64,000 nt of DNA from Nocardioides albertanoniae (GTDB lineage Bacteria > Actinomycetota > Actinomycetes > Propionibacteriales > Nocardioidaceae): the NCBI RefSeq assembly GCF_006716315.1, contig NZ_VFOV01000001.1, forward strand, positions 3,550,501-3,614,500. The letters run 5' to 3'. The notes below the pieces were generated by a model, which did no database searches, was not told the origin of the DNA, and saw only the letters and a list, made by a program, of their open reading frames with translations. The position numbers and the translations under genes were made by a program. Within the stretch, counting starts at the first letter, position 1. Each line of letters opens with the position of its first letter. Below, piece after piece: positions 45,727 through 54,604 of the stretch.

Positions 45727-45739
45727 GACGAGGCGTAGC

Positions 45740-45997
45740 TCAGGCGTCGCCCGGGACGATGTTGATCACCCGGCGGCCGCGGCGCTTGCCGAACTCGACC
45801 GCGCCCTGCTGGAGGGCGAACAGGGTGTCGTCGCCACCGCGACCGACGTTGGTGCCCGGGTGGAAGTGGGTGCCGCGCTGGCGGACGATGATCTCGCCGG
45901 CGTTGACGACCTCGCCACCGAAGCGCTTCACACCGAGGCGCTGGGCGTTCGAGTCGCGACCGTTCTTGGTGCTTGCCGCACCCTTCTTGTGTGCCAT
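45740..45997 (-). CDS. rpmA: 50S ribosomal protein L27
   Basis: 85 aa, full length. [20 protein letters not shown] with no N-terminal cleavage extension, then [20 protein letters not shown] and [19 protein letters not shown]. It lies 33 bp after rplU on the same strand and ends at a strong terminator. Confidence 0.98.
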   Translation of the reverse strand: MAHKKGAASTKNGRDSNAQRLGVKRFGGEVVNAGEIIVRQRGTHFHPGTNVGRGGDDTLFALQQGAVEFGKRRGRRVINIVPGDA

Positions 45998-46030
45998 CTC
46001 TTCAGTCCTTAGTGAGTCTCGACGCCGGAA

Positions 46031-46333
46031 TCAGGCGTTGATCGCGGTGACCTTGACCTGGGTGTACTTCTGACGGTGACCCTGGCGCTTCTTGTAACCG
46101 GTCTTGTTCTTGTACTTCTGGATGATGATCTTCGGGCCCTTGGAGGCGCCCACGATCTCGCCGGCGACCGAAGCCTTGTCGAGGCCGCTCGTGGTGACGG
46201 TCTCACCGTCGACGAGCATGACGACGGGCAGCGTGACCGCAGCACCGGCCTCGCCGTCGAGGCGGTCGATCTCGATGACGTCGCCGACGACGACCTTCTG
46301 CTGCTTGCTGCCAGCCTTCACGATCGCGTACAC
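46031..46333 (-). CDS. rplU: 50S ribosomal protein L21
   Basis: 100 aa. [31 protein letters not shown] [34 protein letters not shown] 46333 is chosen over the in-frame ATG 46348 because AAGGAG lies 6 nt before the GTG and because L21 proteins begin (M)YAIVxxGGKQ. First gene of rplU-rpmA; promoter at 46458-46486. Confidence 0.96.
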   Translation of the reverse strand: MYAIVKAGSKQQKVVVGDVIEIDRLDGEAGAAVTLPVVMLVDGETVTTSGLDKASVAGEIVGASKGPKIIIQKYKNKTGYKKRQGHRQKYTQVKVTAINA

Positions 46334-46457
46334 CGCGGTCTCCTTCATGCTCCGAACTCAAAGTCTCATGTATCCCACAGCACGACGCACCCGGCCCCGA
46401 AGCGATAGGCGCGGGCGGATGCCAGCAGGAATGGCGCACTGCGCACGCCGAGGTTCA

Positions 46458-46486
46458 ATACTACGTACGCGACCAGGTAGCCGCAA
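46458..46486 (-). promoter_or_regulatory. Promoter of rplU-rpmA
   Basis: Minus-strand TTGCGG (46486-46481), 17-bp spacer, TAGTAT (46463-46458). It implies an untranslated leader of about 115-120 nt, unlike the many leaderless genes nearby. Confidence 0.6.
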
Positions 46487-46617
46487 AACGCCGCGGCGCA
46501 GTCCTCGCGAACGCTGTGGGGACATTGTCCACCATCGGGTCACCGAACCGGCCACCGGGCGCCCGATCCGGTGCCGACCCCTGCACATCGGGCACGATTC
46601 CGGGCAAGATGTCGCAC

Positions 46618-47439
46618 ATGACAACCTCCGGGCCGCCGATCATGGCCTCATCTCCGGCGAGCGAGGGCATCACCGCGCACAGCGCGGAGGCCCGACAGGA
46701 GGAGATCCTGGCGCGGGCGCGCACCGCCGGGCGGGTGGCGGTCACCGAGCTGGCGCCGGCGTTCGAGGTGAGCGTGGAGACGATCCGGCGCGACCTCAAG
46801 GTGCTCGCCGACCGGGGCGTGGTGGAGCGGGTCTACGGCGGCGCGGTCGCGCTCGAGAGCGGCAGCTTCGAGACCTCGCTCGAGTTCCGGGCGGGCCACG
46901 ACGTCGACGAGAAGCACCGGATCGCCCGGGCCGCGACCCAGCACCGGCACGGAGCGGAGACGATCTACATCGACGAGGGCACGATGCCGCAGTTCCTCGC
47001 CGAGGAGATGTTCGGCGGCGGCCCGGCGACGATCATCACGCCCTCGCTCCCGGTCGCCACCCGCCTGGCGGCCGACCCGCAGCTCACCGTCATCGTCCTG
47101 GGCGGGCGCGTGCGCACCATCACCCGCGGCGTCGTCGACCAGTGGGCGATCCGGATGCTGGAGGACCTGGTGATCGACCTGGCCTTCATCGGCGCCAACG
47201 GCATCTCCCGCGAGCAGGGGCTGACCACGCAGGACCCGTCGGTCGCCGCGGTGAAACGCACCGCGATCCAACGCTCGCGCCGCCGGATCTTCTTCGGTGC
47301 GCACACCAAGTTCGGCGCCTCCAGCCTGTGCCGTTTCGCAGACGTACGCGACTTCGAGCTGCTCATCACCGGCACCGAGCTCTCGGCCACCGACGCCCGC
47401 CGGTTCGGGGCGCTCGGGCCCAAGGTCGTCCGAGCCTGA
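46618..47439 (+). CDS. DeoR/GlpR-family transcriptional regulator
   Basis: 273 aa. Winged HTH with RQEEILARARTAGRVAVTEL and FEVSVETIRRDLKVLADRGV, then the DeoR sugar-phosphate-binding domain: IARAATQHRHGAETIYIDEG, FIGANGISREQGLTTQDPSV, HTKFGASSLCRFADV. ATG 46618 has CAAGAT 7 nt upstream (46605-46610); ATG 46609 is an alternative. Upstream of and codirectional with the polyol operon, so it probably represses that operon with a sugar phosphate or polyol as inducer (inference). Confidence 0.9.
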   Translation: MTTSGPPIMASSPASEGITAHSAEARQEEILARARTAGRVAVTELAPAFEVSVETIRRDLKVLADRGVVERVYGGAVALESGSFETSLEFRAGHDVDEKHRIARAATQHRHGAETIYIDEGTMPQFLAEEMFGGGPATIITPSLPVATRLAADPQLTVIVLGGRVRTITRGVVDQWAIRMLEDLVIDLAFIGANGISREQGLTTQDPSVAAVKRTAIQRSRRRIFFGAHTKFGASSLCRFADVRDFELLITGTELSATDARRFGALGPKVVRA

Positions 47440-47561
47440 GCCCGCACCCGACACCGGCCTGACACCGGCCTGGCAGCTGGCCCGAGACCGGGCACGAACC
47501 GGGCACTGACCCACCACCGACCGGGCTAGGGGGTCGGGCCCGAATTACGCCATCGTGGTCC

Positions 47562-47575
47562 GTGACGACAGTCAC
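47562..47575. promoter_or_regulatory. Candidate operator before the polyol operon
   Basis: Inverted repeat GTGAC-GACA-GTCAC, 20 bp upstream of the binding-protein ATG and next to its ribosome-binding site. A DeoR operator is possible from position only. Confidence 0.35.
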
Positions 47576-47594
47576 ACTGCAAGGAGGCAGATCG

Positions 47595-48971
47595 ATGCGG
47601 GCACGGAGACGGACCTCCGCAGCGCTGACGGCACTATCTCTGGCCACCGTCTTGTTGACGGCGTGCGGGACCGGTGGTCTCGGCGCGGGCGGCACGAGCG
47701 CGGGCGAGCACAGCATCACGGTGCTGATGGTCAACAACCCCCAGATGCTCGAGCTCCAGGAGCTCACCGCGGAGCACTTCACCGAGAAGACCGGGATCGA
47801 GGTGAACTTCGTCGTCAAGGTCGAGCAGGACATGCGCGACACCGCGAGCACCGAGTTCGCCAACCAGTCCGGCATCTACGACGTGGCGACGCTGTCGAAC
47901 TTCGAGATCCCCTACTACGCCGAGGCCGGCTGGATCTCCGACATGGAGAGCATCGCCGACGACCCCGAGTTCGACCAGGACGACATCCTGCCGCCCATGA
48001 CCGAGGCGCTCTCGGCCAACGGCAAGGTCTACGGCCAGCCGTTCTACGGCGAGTCGTCGTTCCTGATGTATCGCAAGGACCTCTTCGAGAAGCACGGCAT
48101 CGAGATGCCGGCCAACCCGACCTGGGAGCAGGTCGCTGGCTTCGCGGCGAAGATCGACAAGGCGGAGAAGGACATGCGCGGCATCTGCCTGCGCGGGCTG
48201 GCCGGCTGGGGCGACAACCTCGCCTCGATCACCTCCGTGGTCAACACCATGGGCGGCACCTGGTTCGACGAGGACTGGAACGCCCAGGTCGACAAGGGCG
48301 GGTTCAAGAAGGCCGCCAACTTCTACGTCGACCTCGTGCGCAAGCACGGTGAGGCCGGCGCCGCGACGTTCTCGTTCCCCCAGTGCCTCAACGCCATGCA
48401 GCAGGGCAAGGTCGCGATGTGGTACGACGCCACCTCCGGCGCCGGCCCGATGGAGGCCGAGGAGTCCCCGGTCAAGGGCAAGGTCGGCTACGTCGCCGCC
48501 CCGCACGAGCAGACCGAGAACGCCGGCTGGCTCTACACCTGGGCGTGGGCGATCCAGAAGTCGTCCCAGCACCAGGAGGACGCCAAGAAGTTCGTCACCT
48601 GGGCCTCCAGCAAGGAGTACGAGGAGCTGGTGATGGCCGACACCGAGCACGACACCGGTGGCCCCACCAACGTGCCCGCCGGCAAGCGCGCCTCCACGTA
48701 TGAGAACCCCGACTACCTCGAGGTCGCCGGCTCGTTCGCGACCCCGACGATGAACGCGATCAAGAACGCCCAGGCCGACAACCCGGGCCTCCAGAAACGT
48801 CCCTACAACGGCATCCAGTTCGTCGGGGTCCCGAGCTTCACCGACTTCGGCACCGAGTGCGCCAAGCAGCTCTCGAGCGCCATCTCCGGCTCGAAGACCA
48901 CCGATGCCGCGCTCGAGCGATGTCAGTCGTTCGCCCAGGAGTACGGCGACGTGCAGAAGGAGAAGCAGTGA
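47595..48971 (+). CDS. ABC transporter substrate-binding lipoprotein, probable polyol (mannitol/sorbitol)
   Basis: 458 aa. Lipobox LLTAC (Cys24), then the family-1 extracellular solute-binding fold: ITVLMVNNPQMLELQELTAE, TGIEVNFVVKVEQDMRDTAS, GKVYGQPFYGESSFLMYRKD, TWEQVAGFAAKID. The sequence type is that of SmoE/MtlE-like polyol binders. ATG 47595 has AAGGAGG 7 nt upstream. Direct repeats GACACCGGCCT lie upstream near 47447-47468. First structural gene of the operon. Confidence 0.9.
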   Translation: MRARRRTSAALTALSLATVLLTACGTGGLGAGGTSAGEHSITVLMVNNPQMLELQELTAEHFTEKTGIEVNFVVKVEQDMRDTASTEFANQSGIYDVATLSNFEIPYYAEAGWISDMESIADDPEFDQDDILPPMTEALSANGKVYGQPFYGESSFLMYRKDLFEKHGIEMPANPTWEQVAGFAAKIDKAEKDMRGICLRGLAGWGDNLASITSVVNTMGGTWFDEDWNAQVDKGGFKKAANFYVDLVRKHGEAGAATFSFPQCLNAMQQGKVAMWYDATSGAGPMEAEESPVKGKVGYVAAPHEQTENAGWLYTWAWAIQKSSQHQEDAKKFVTWASSKEYEELVMADTEHDTGGPTNVPAGKRASTYENPDYLEVAGSFATPTMNAIKNAQADNPGLQKRPYNGIQFVGVPSFTDFGTECAKQLSSAISGSKTTDAALERCQSFAQEYGDVQKEKQ

Positions 48972-49921
48972 TGGCCTCGGTGACCGCAGATCTCCCCGCA
49001 GCAGCGAAGCCGGCCGCGTCGCGGCCGCCTGAGGCGTACAAGAAATGGGGGCGGGAGTCGTGGAAGCGACGCGCGCCGCTGCTCCCCGCGCTGGTCTTCC
49101 TCATCGTGGTCACGCAGCTGCCGTTCGTGGCGACGCTGGTGATGTCGTTCATGAGCTGGAGCGCGCAGCCCGACGCCCCGGAGAAGTCCTTCGCCGGCCT
49201 GGACAACTTCAAGACGGTCTTCACCACGGCGGCCTACCGCGGGGCAGTGCTGACCACGATCGAGATGACCGTGGTCGTCGTGGGAGTCAGCGCGCTGCTC
49301 GCGCTCGGGATCGCGATGCTGCTCAACCACGCCTTCATCGGGCGCGGCGTCGTGCGCACGATGATGATCGCGCCGTTCCTGATCGTGCCGATCGCGGCCG
49401 CGGTCTTCTGGGGCAACGGCATCTTGATGACCGGGTTCGGCCTGGTCGACGGTGTGCTCGGTCAGCTCGGGGTGCCCGGCGCCCAGGACATCGCCTTCCT
49501 CACCGACCATCCCAAGCTCGCCATCGAGATCGAGCTGATCTGGCAATGGACGCCGTTCATGATGCTGATCCTGCTCGCCGGGCTGCAGTCGCAGGACCCG
49601 GAGGTGCTGGAGGCCGCGAGCATCGACGGCTGCAACGGGTGGCAGACGTTCGTGCACATGACGCTGCCCCACGTACGCCGCTATCTCGAGCTCTCGGTCG
49701 TGCTCGGCACCATCTTCATCGTGCAGAACTTCGACTCGGTGCTGGGCATGACCGGAGGCCTGAACTCCACCAACATCCCCTACGCGGTCTACGAGACGTT
49801 CTACTCGGCCAAGGACTACGGGGTCGCCTCCGCACTCGGCGTCGTCGTGGTCGTCGGATCACTGATCATCGCCACCTTCGCCCTGCGCGTGGTGTCGTCC
49901 CTGCTCGAGGAGGAGAACTGA
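48971..49921 (+). CDS. ABC transporter permease 1 (polyol)
   Basis: 316 aa. N-terminal cytosolic tail of about 35 residues, six membrane segments, coupling EAA motif LEAASIDGCNGWQTFVHMTL. Starts with TGATG overlap on the binding-protein stop; AAGGAG lies 8 nt upstream. Matches SmoF/MtlF-like sugar permeases. The other half of the channel is the next gene. Confidence 0.94.
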   Translation: MASVTADLPAAAKPAASRPPEAYKKWGRESWKRRAPLLPALVFLIVVTQLPFVATLVMSFMSWSAQPDAPEKSFAGLDNFKTVFTTAAYRGAVLTTIEMTVVVVGVSALLALGIAMLLNHAFIGRGVVRTMMIAPFLIVPIAAAVFWGNGILMTGFGLVDGVLGQLGVPGAQDIAFLTDHPKLAIEIELIWQWTPFMMLILLAGLQSQDPEVLEAASIDGCNGWQTFVHMTLPHVRRYLELSVVLGTIFIVQNFDSVLGMTGGLNSTNIPYAVYETFYSAKDYGVASALGVVVVVGSLIIATFALRVVSSLLEEEN

Positions 49922-50763
49922 TGAGCGAGCGCAACTGGAACCGCCAGCGGGTGGGGAAGATCGCCATCCCGCTCGCCGCCTGGATCATCGGCCTCATCTT
50001 CGTGACACCGATCCTCTACATGGTGCTGACGTCGCTGCACGCACCGCACGACGCGCAGACCTACCCGCCGAGCTGGGGCGCGCCGCTGACCCTCGACAAC
50101 TACGGCGGCCTGTTCAGCTCCGCCAACCCGATCACCCCGGCGCTGATCAACTCGGTGATCACCAGCGTGATCTCGACGTTGCTGGTGCTCGCGCTGGCCA
50201 TCCCCGCGGCGTACGCCCTGGCGATCCGGCCGGTGCGGCGGTGGTCGGACGCGATGTTCTTCTTCCTGTCGACGAAGATGCTGCCGATGGTGGCGGGCAT
50301 CCTGCCGCTCTACCTGTTCACGACCCAGGTCATCAAGATGCCCGACAACGTGATCATCCTGATCCTGATCTACACCGCGATGAACCTGCCGATCGCGGTC
50401 TGGATGATGCGTTCGTTCCTGGCCGAGGTGCCGCCCGCGATCATCGAGGCAGCCTCGATCGACGGGGCCAGCACGATGCGGATCCTGACCCGCATCGTGG
50501 CGCCGATCGCGATGCCCGGCGTCGCGGCGACCTCGCTGATCTGCTTCATCTTCGCGTGGAACGAGCAGCTCTACGCCAAGGTGCTGACCTCGGTCGCCGC
50601 GCAGACGGGTCCGGTCTTCGTGAACACGCTGATCCAGACCGAGCACGCCTATCTGGCCGAGCTGGCCGCGGGCGCGACGCTGATCTCGCTGCCGGTGCTC
50701 ATCGCCGGCTTCGCCGCTCAGGACAAGCTCGTCCAGGGCCTCTCCCTCGGGGCGGTCAAATGA
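49921..50763 (+). CDS. ABC transporter permease 2 (polyol)
   Basis: 280 aa. Six membrane segments and the EAA coupling motif IEAASIDGASTMRILTRIVA. Starts by TGATG overlap on permease 1. SmoG/MtlG type. No ATPase gene follows in the operon, so an ATPase elsewhere (MsiK type) must energise this transporter (inference). Confidence 0.94.
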   Translation: MSERNWNRQRVGKIAIPLAAWIIGLIFVTPILYMVLTSLHAPHDAQTYPPSWGAPLTLDNYGGLFSSANPITPALINSVITSVISTLLVLALAIPAAYALAIRPVRRWSDAMFFFLSTKMLPMVAGILPLYLFTTQVIKMPDNVIILILIYTAMNLPIAVWMMRSFLAEVPPAIIEAASIDGASTMRILTRIVAPIAMPGVAATSLICFIFAWNEQLYAKVLTSVAAQTGPVFVNTLIQTEHAYLAELAAGATLISLPVLIAGFAAQDKLVQGLSLGAVK

Positions 50764-52229
50764 CGCAGGCTCGACTCACGACGGCCCGGCTCGGCGAGCT
50801 CTCGAGGGCTGTGGCCGTCCCCACCTACGACCGATCTGCCGTCACTCCCGGGATCGTGCATCTCGGGGTCGGTGGCTTCCACCGGGCCCACCAGGCACGC
50901 TACGTCGACGACCTGCTGGCCGCCGGGGCGCGCGACTGGGGCATCGTCGGGGTGGGGCTGCTGCCCCAGGACGTACGCATGCGGGACGCTCTCGCGGGCC
51001 AGGACCATCTCTACACATTGCTCGAGCGTTCACCGGACGGGAGCGTGCAGGGTCGGGTGATCGGCTCGATCATCGACTACCTCTTCGCCCCCGACTCCCC
51101 CGCCGACGTGCTCGCGCTGCTCACCGACCCGAAGATCCGGATCGTGTCGCTGACGATCACCGAGGGCGGCTACCACGTCAACCAGGCGACCGGCGGCTTC
51201 GACGCCTCCGACCCCGGTATCCGGGCCGACCTGGAGGCGGGCACCGAGCCGACGACCGCGTTCGGCTACGTCGTGGAGGCGCTGGCCCGCCGGCGTGCGG
51301 CCGGAGTGGCGCCGTTCACGGTGATGTCGTGCGACAACATCGCCGGCAACGGGGAGGTGGCCCGCAAGATGATGGTCGCCTTCGCGAGGCTGCGCGACCC
51401 TGAGCTGGGCGCCTGGATCGAGTCGGAGGTGGCCTTCCCCAGCTCGATGGTCGACCGGATCACGCCGGCGACCACCGATGCCGACCGGGAGGAGGTCGGC
51501 TGGCGGTTCGGCTTCGACGACGCCTGGCCCGTGGTCAGCGAGCCCTTCACCCAGTGGGTGCTCGAGGACCGCTTCCCGCAGGGACGCCCGTCCTTCGAGG
51601 ACGCCGGCGTGCAGATGGTCGACGACGTCGAGCCCTACGAGCTGATGAAGCTGCGGCTGCTCAACGCCAGCCATCAGGCGTTGTGCTACCTCGGCTATCT
51701 GGCCGGCTACCGCTACGCGCACGAGGTCTGTGCCGACCCGCTCTTCGTCGACTTCCTGCTCGGCTACATGTCGCAGGAGGGCACCCCGACGCTGCCCGAG
51801 GTGCCCGGCGTGGATCTGCCGGGCTATCAGCGCGAGCTGATCGACCGCTTCGCCAACCCCCACATCCGCGACACGTTGGCGCGGCTGTGCGCGGAGAGCT
51901 CCGACCGGATCCCGAAGTGGCTCGTGCCCGTCATCTCCGCGCAGCTCGCCTCGGGAGGCTCGGTGCGCCGCTCGGCGCTCGTCGTCGCCGCCTGGGCTCG
52001 CTACGCCGAGGGCGTCGACGAGCAGGGTGCCCCGATCGACATCGTCGACAACCGACGGGCCGAGGTGATGGCCAGGGCGGTCGCCCAGCGCGAGGACCCG
52101 CTCGCCTTCCTCCGCTCCCCCGACCTCTTCGGCGACCTCGTCGACTGCCCTGAGTTCACCGAGCCGTACGCCGAGGCGCTGGCGTCTCTGCACACGATCG
52201 GTGCGCGGAAGACGCTCGAGGCCTGGTGA
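50760..52229 (+). CDS. Mannitol 2-dehydrogenase-family polyol dehydrogenase
   Basis: 489 aa, long-chain polyol dehydrogenase. NAD-binding GIVHLGVGGFHRAHQARYVD; catalytic Lys297, Asn302 and His305 in KLRLLNASHQAL, the same spacing as in Pseudomonas mannitol 2-dehydrogenase. Oxidises mannitol, arabitol or sorbitol to the 2-keto sugar. ATGA overlap with permease 2. Completes an uptake-and-oxidation operon; fructokinase or xylulokinase is not seen nearby. Confidence 0.93.
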   Translation: MTQARLTTARLGELSRAVAVPTYDRSAVTPGIVHLGVGGFHRAHQARYVDDLLAAGARDWGIVGVGLLPQDVRMRDALAGQDHLYTLLERSPDGSVQGRVIGSIIDYLFAPDSPADVLALLTDPKIRIVSLTITEGGYHVNQATGGFDASDPGIRADLEAGTEPTTAFGYVVEALARRRAAGVAPFTVMSCDNIAGNGEVARKMMVAFARLRDPELGAWIESEVAFPSSMVDRITPATTDADREEVGWRFGFDDAWPVVSEPFTQWVLEDRFPQGRPSFEDAGVQMVDDVEPYELMKLRLLNASHQALCYLGYLAGYRYAHEVCADPLFVDFLLGYMSQEGTPTLPEVPGVDLPGYQRELIDRFANPHIRDTLARLCAESSDRIPKWLVPVISAQLASGGSVRRSALVVAAWARYAEGVDEQGAPIDIVDNRRAEVMARAVAQREDPLAFLRSPDLFGDLVDCPEFTEPYAEALASLHTIGARKTLEAW

Positions 52230-52236
52230 GGCCGCC

Positions 52237-53229
52237 TCACGTCTCCGAGCTCGCCAGCTCCTCGCCCAGTGCCGTACGCCAGTAGAGCACCTCGCGGCCC
52301 GCGCGACGTCGCATCACCACACCGGCGTCGAGCAGCACCCGCAGATGGTTGCCGACGGCGCCGACGGGCAGCTGGGTGAGTGCGGCGAGCTGGGTGGTGG
52401 AGCGCGGCGAGTCGAGGAGGGTGAGCACGCCGGCGCGGTTGGCGCCGATCAGCCTGGCCAGTGCCCGGGCCGGGTCGGCGCTGTCGCTGCCGGTGCTCGC
52501 CAGCGCCCCGGAGACGGGGTAGACGATCGCGTAGCGCTGCGGCAGGTCCCAGGCCAGCCAGGAGCCGTCACTGTGCACCGGCACGAACGAGAGCTCGTGG
52601 GCGTCGGAGAGGTCGCGGGTGGGCAGGTCGTAGCCGTCGACCTGCAGGATCCCGTCGCCCAGCCATCTCTTCTGCTTGGTGCCGAGGGTGGCGAAGACGC
52701 CTGCCCAGCCCTCGCTGGCCAGCTGGCTGGCACGGGAGACGATGTCGGCCTCCAGCACGCGCCTCCTGCGCGGCCAGTCGGCCTGCACGGTCGCGGTCCA
52801 GATCCAGCCGAGCATCGTGGCCACGGCGTCGTTGATCCCCGATCTCTCGACGGCGACCGGGAGATCGCCGGCGAGCTCGCGCAGCCCGGCGCGCATACGT
52901 GGCTCGTCCCAGGCGAGCACCTGGGCGAGCTCGTCCTCGAAGGTGGCGCCGTCGCCGAGCGGCGGCGGGGTCAGGAAGTCGGCCATCCAGCCTGGCCTGT
53001 CGCCGCGGCGCGGTCGCCACATCGTCGCATCGAGCGCCGCCAGCATCGGGTCGGAGGCCAGCAGGTCGCGGTACGCCTCGAGATAGGCGGCCCGGAACGA
53101 CCGTTGCCACGGCGTGCCGTTGGCGTCGACCCGGCTGAGGATCGTCAGCGCGGCGACGGTCTCGTGGAGCGGAGAGACCACGAACCGGCTCTCGGCGAGC
53201 AGATCTGCCGGGATGACCCAGGTTCCCAT
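52237..53229 (-). CDS. ArsR-family regulator with long N-terminal domain
   Basis: 330 aa. The C-terminal 85 residues hold a winged HTH of the ArsR/SmtB type: RAGVLTLLDSPRSTTQLAAL, VGNHLRVLLDAGVVMRRRAG. No metal-binding ELCVCDL motif is seen. The N-terminal ~240 residues (FVVSPLHETVAALTILSRVD, AGVFATLGTKQKRWLGDGIL) form a domain found in DUF5937-type ArsR proteins. Divergent from an MFS gene, with an inverted repeat TTCGC-N6-GCGAA in the shared 68-bp region, so it probably represses that exporter (inference). Confidence 0.87.
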   Translation of the reverse strand: MGTWVIPADLLAESRFVVSPLHETVAALTILSRVDANGTPWQRSFRAAYLEAYRDLLASDPMLAALDATMWRPRRGDRPGWMADFLTPPPLGDGATFEDELAQVLAWDEPRMRAGLRELAGDLPVAVERSGINDAVATMLGWIWTATVQADWPRRRRVLEADIVSRASQLASEGWAGVFATLGTKQKRWLGDGILQVDGYDLPTRDLSDAHELSFVPVHSDGSWLAWDLPQRYAIVYPVSGALASTGSDSADPARALARLIGANRAGVLTLLDSPRSTTQLAALTQLPVGAVGNHLRVLLDAGVVMRRRAGREVLYWRTALGEELASSET

Positions 53230-53240
53230 CGGCCCAACCT

Positions 53241-53256
53241 TTCGCGTGTGTGCGAA
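53241..53256. promoter_or_regulatory. Candidate ArsR operator
   Basis: Inverted repeat TTCGC-GTGTGT-GCGAA in the divergent region, 12 bp upstream of the ArsR start codon and 42 bp upstream of the MFS ATG. Confidence 0.45.
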
Positions 53257-53297
53257 TCATTATCCATCGGGGTCTCAACCGTCCCAGACTTCACGGC

Positions 53298-54509
53298 ATG
53301 ACGAGCACCTCCGCCCAGCCCTCACCGACGACGTACGGGCAGCTCTTCGCGATCCCGGAGTTCCGGGTGCTCTTCCTCAACCGCTGTCTGGTGATGATCT
53401 CGGTGGCCGCCTCGTCGCTGGCGATCGGGACGGTGATGTTCGAGACCACCGGGTCGGCCTTGCTCAGCGCGCTCTCGATTTTCGGTGGACCACTGGTCGC
53501 ACTGGTCGTCTCTCAGCTCTTCCTCGGCCTCTCCGACACTCTGCGCCCGCGCACCGCACTGATGCTGCAGATGACCGGCCCACTGGTGGCCAACGCGTTG
53601 CAGGCGGTGCCCGGGATGCCGTGGCAGGCACGGTTCGCGCTGCTGGCGATCCCCTACGCGGTCGACGCCATGCTCGCCGGCACCCAATGGGTCGTGATGC
53701 GCGACATCGTGTCCGGCTCGTCCTACGCGCTCGGCCGCTCGACGCTGAACCTCGCCGTCGGCGGGATGCAGGTCGTCGGCTACGGCCTCGGTGGCATCGC
53801 GCTGCTGTGGCTCTCACCGCAGACGCTGTTCGTGGTCGCGGCCGTGGTCAACCTGCTCAGCCTGCTCACGATGCGGTTCGGCATCAAGGACCGACCGGCC
53901 TCCGGACGTACGTCGGAGGGGGTCGTCGCCCACACCCGCCGGGTCAACCGGCTGCTTCTCGGCTCACGGGTCACTCGGCCGCTCTACCTCGCCGGCTGGC
54001 TGCCGAACGGGCTGATCGTCGGTTGCGAGGCGCTCTTCGTGCCCTACGGGCACGGCACGCTGGCGGGCTACCTCTTCGCCGCCGGGGCGGCCGGGATGAT
54101 GCTCGGCGACCTCGGCACCGGCCGCTTCCTCACGATCCCGCAGCGCGATCGCCTCATCGGCCCGCTGCGCTACCTGCTGGCCGTGCCGTTCCTGGTCTTC
54201 TGGCTCTCCCCGCCCGCCCCGGTCGCGGTGACCGCGGTGTTCCTCGCCTCGGTCGGGTACGCCGCCTCGCTCCCGCTGCAGGAGCGCCTCATCACCCACA
54301 CCACCGACGACATCCAGGGCCAGGCGCTCGGGCTCCAGGGCCAAGGCATGATGATCGGCCAAGCCGTGGGCGCCGGTATCGGCGGCGCTGTCGCCGGCTA
54401 CCTCCTGCCCGGCCACGCCATGGGACTCCTCGCCGCGGTCTCGCTGCTGGTGACCGCAGGGCTCACTCCCGGCCTCCGCCGCTCCACACCGACAGCTCGG
54501 CACCCGTAG
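53298..54509 (+). CDS. Major facilitator superfamily transporter
   Basis: 403 aa with about 12 hydrophobic segments. Loop 2-3 motif is weak (FLGLSDTLRPRTALMLQ). Other segments: LVMISVAASSLAIGTVMF, PLYLAGWLPNGLIVGCEALF, YLFAAGAAGMMLGDLGTGRF. The family is that of drug/metabolite exporters of the DHA type; substrate unknown. CAGACT (53285-53290) lies 7 nt before ATG 53298. Divergent from the ArsR gene. Confidence 0.88.
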   Translation: MTSTSAQPSPTTYGQLFAIPEFRVLFLNRCLVMISVAASSLAIGTVMFETTGSALLSALSIFGGPLVALVVSQLFLGLSDTLRPRTALMLQMTGPLVANALQAVPGMPWQARFALLAIPYAVDAMLAGTQWVVMRDIVSGSSYALGRSTLNLAVGGMQVVGYGLGGIALLWLSPQTLFVVAAVVNLLSLLTMRFGIKDRPASGRTSEGVVAHTRRVNRLLLGSRVTRPLYLAGWLPNGLIVGCEALFVPYGHGTLAGYLFAAGAAGMMLGDLGTGRFLTIPQRDRLIGPLRYLLAVPFLVFWLSPPAPVAVTAVFLASVGYAASLPLQERLITHTTDDIQGQALGLQGQGMMIGQAVGAGIGGAVAGYLLPGHAMGLLAAVSLLVTAGLTPGLRRSTPTARHP

Positions 54510-54561
54510 GCCTCCGTATGGCTGAGGCCGTGACGCTGCTCGCGTCGGTCACAACGCAGAA

Positions 54562-54591
54562 GCCCGGCTACCGCTGGTGCGGTAGCCGGGC
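54562..54591. terminator. Bidirectional terminator between MFS and RNase E/G genes
   Basis: Perfect 13-bp stem GCCCGGCTACCGC (54562-54574), loop TGGT, complement 54579-54591. It lies 14 bp past the end of the RNase gene on the minus strand and 53 bp past the MFS stop. Confidence 0.75.
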
Positions 54592-54604
54592 GACATGAGC
54601 CAGG

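Noticed and set aside
46334..46348. ATG 46348 as the start of rplU
   Set aside because: AAGGAG lies between this ATG and GTG 46333, and L21 proteins start at the VYAIV position.
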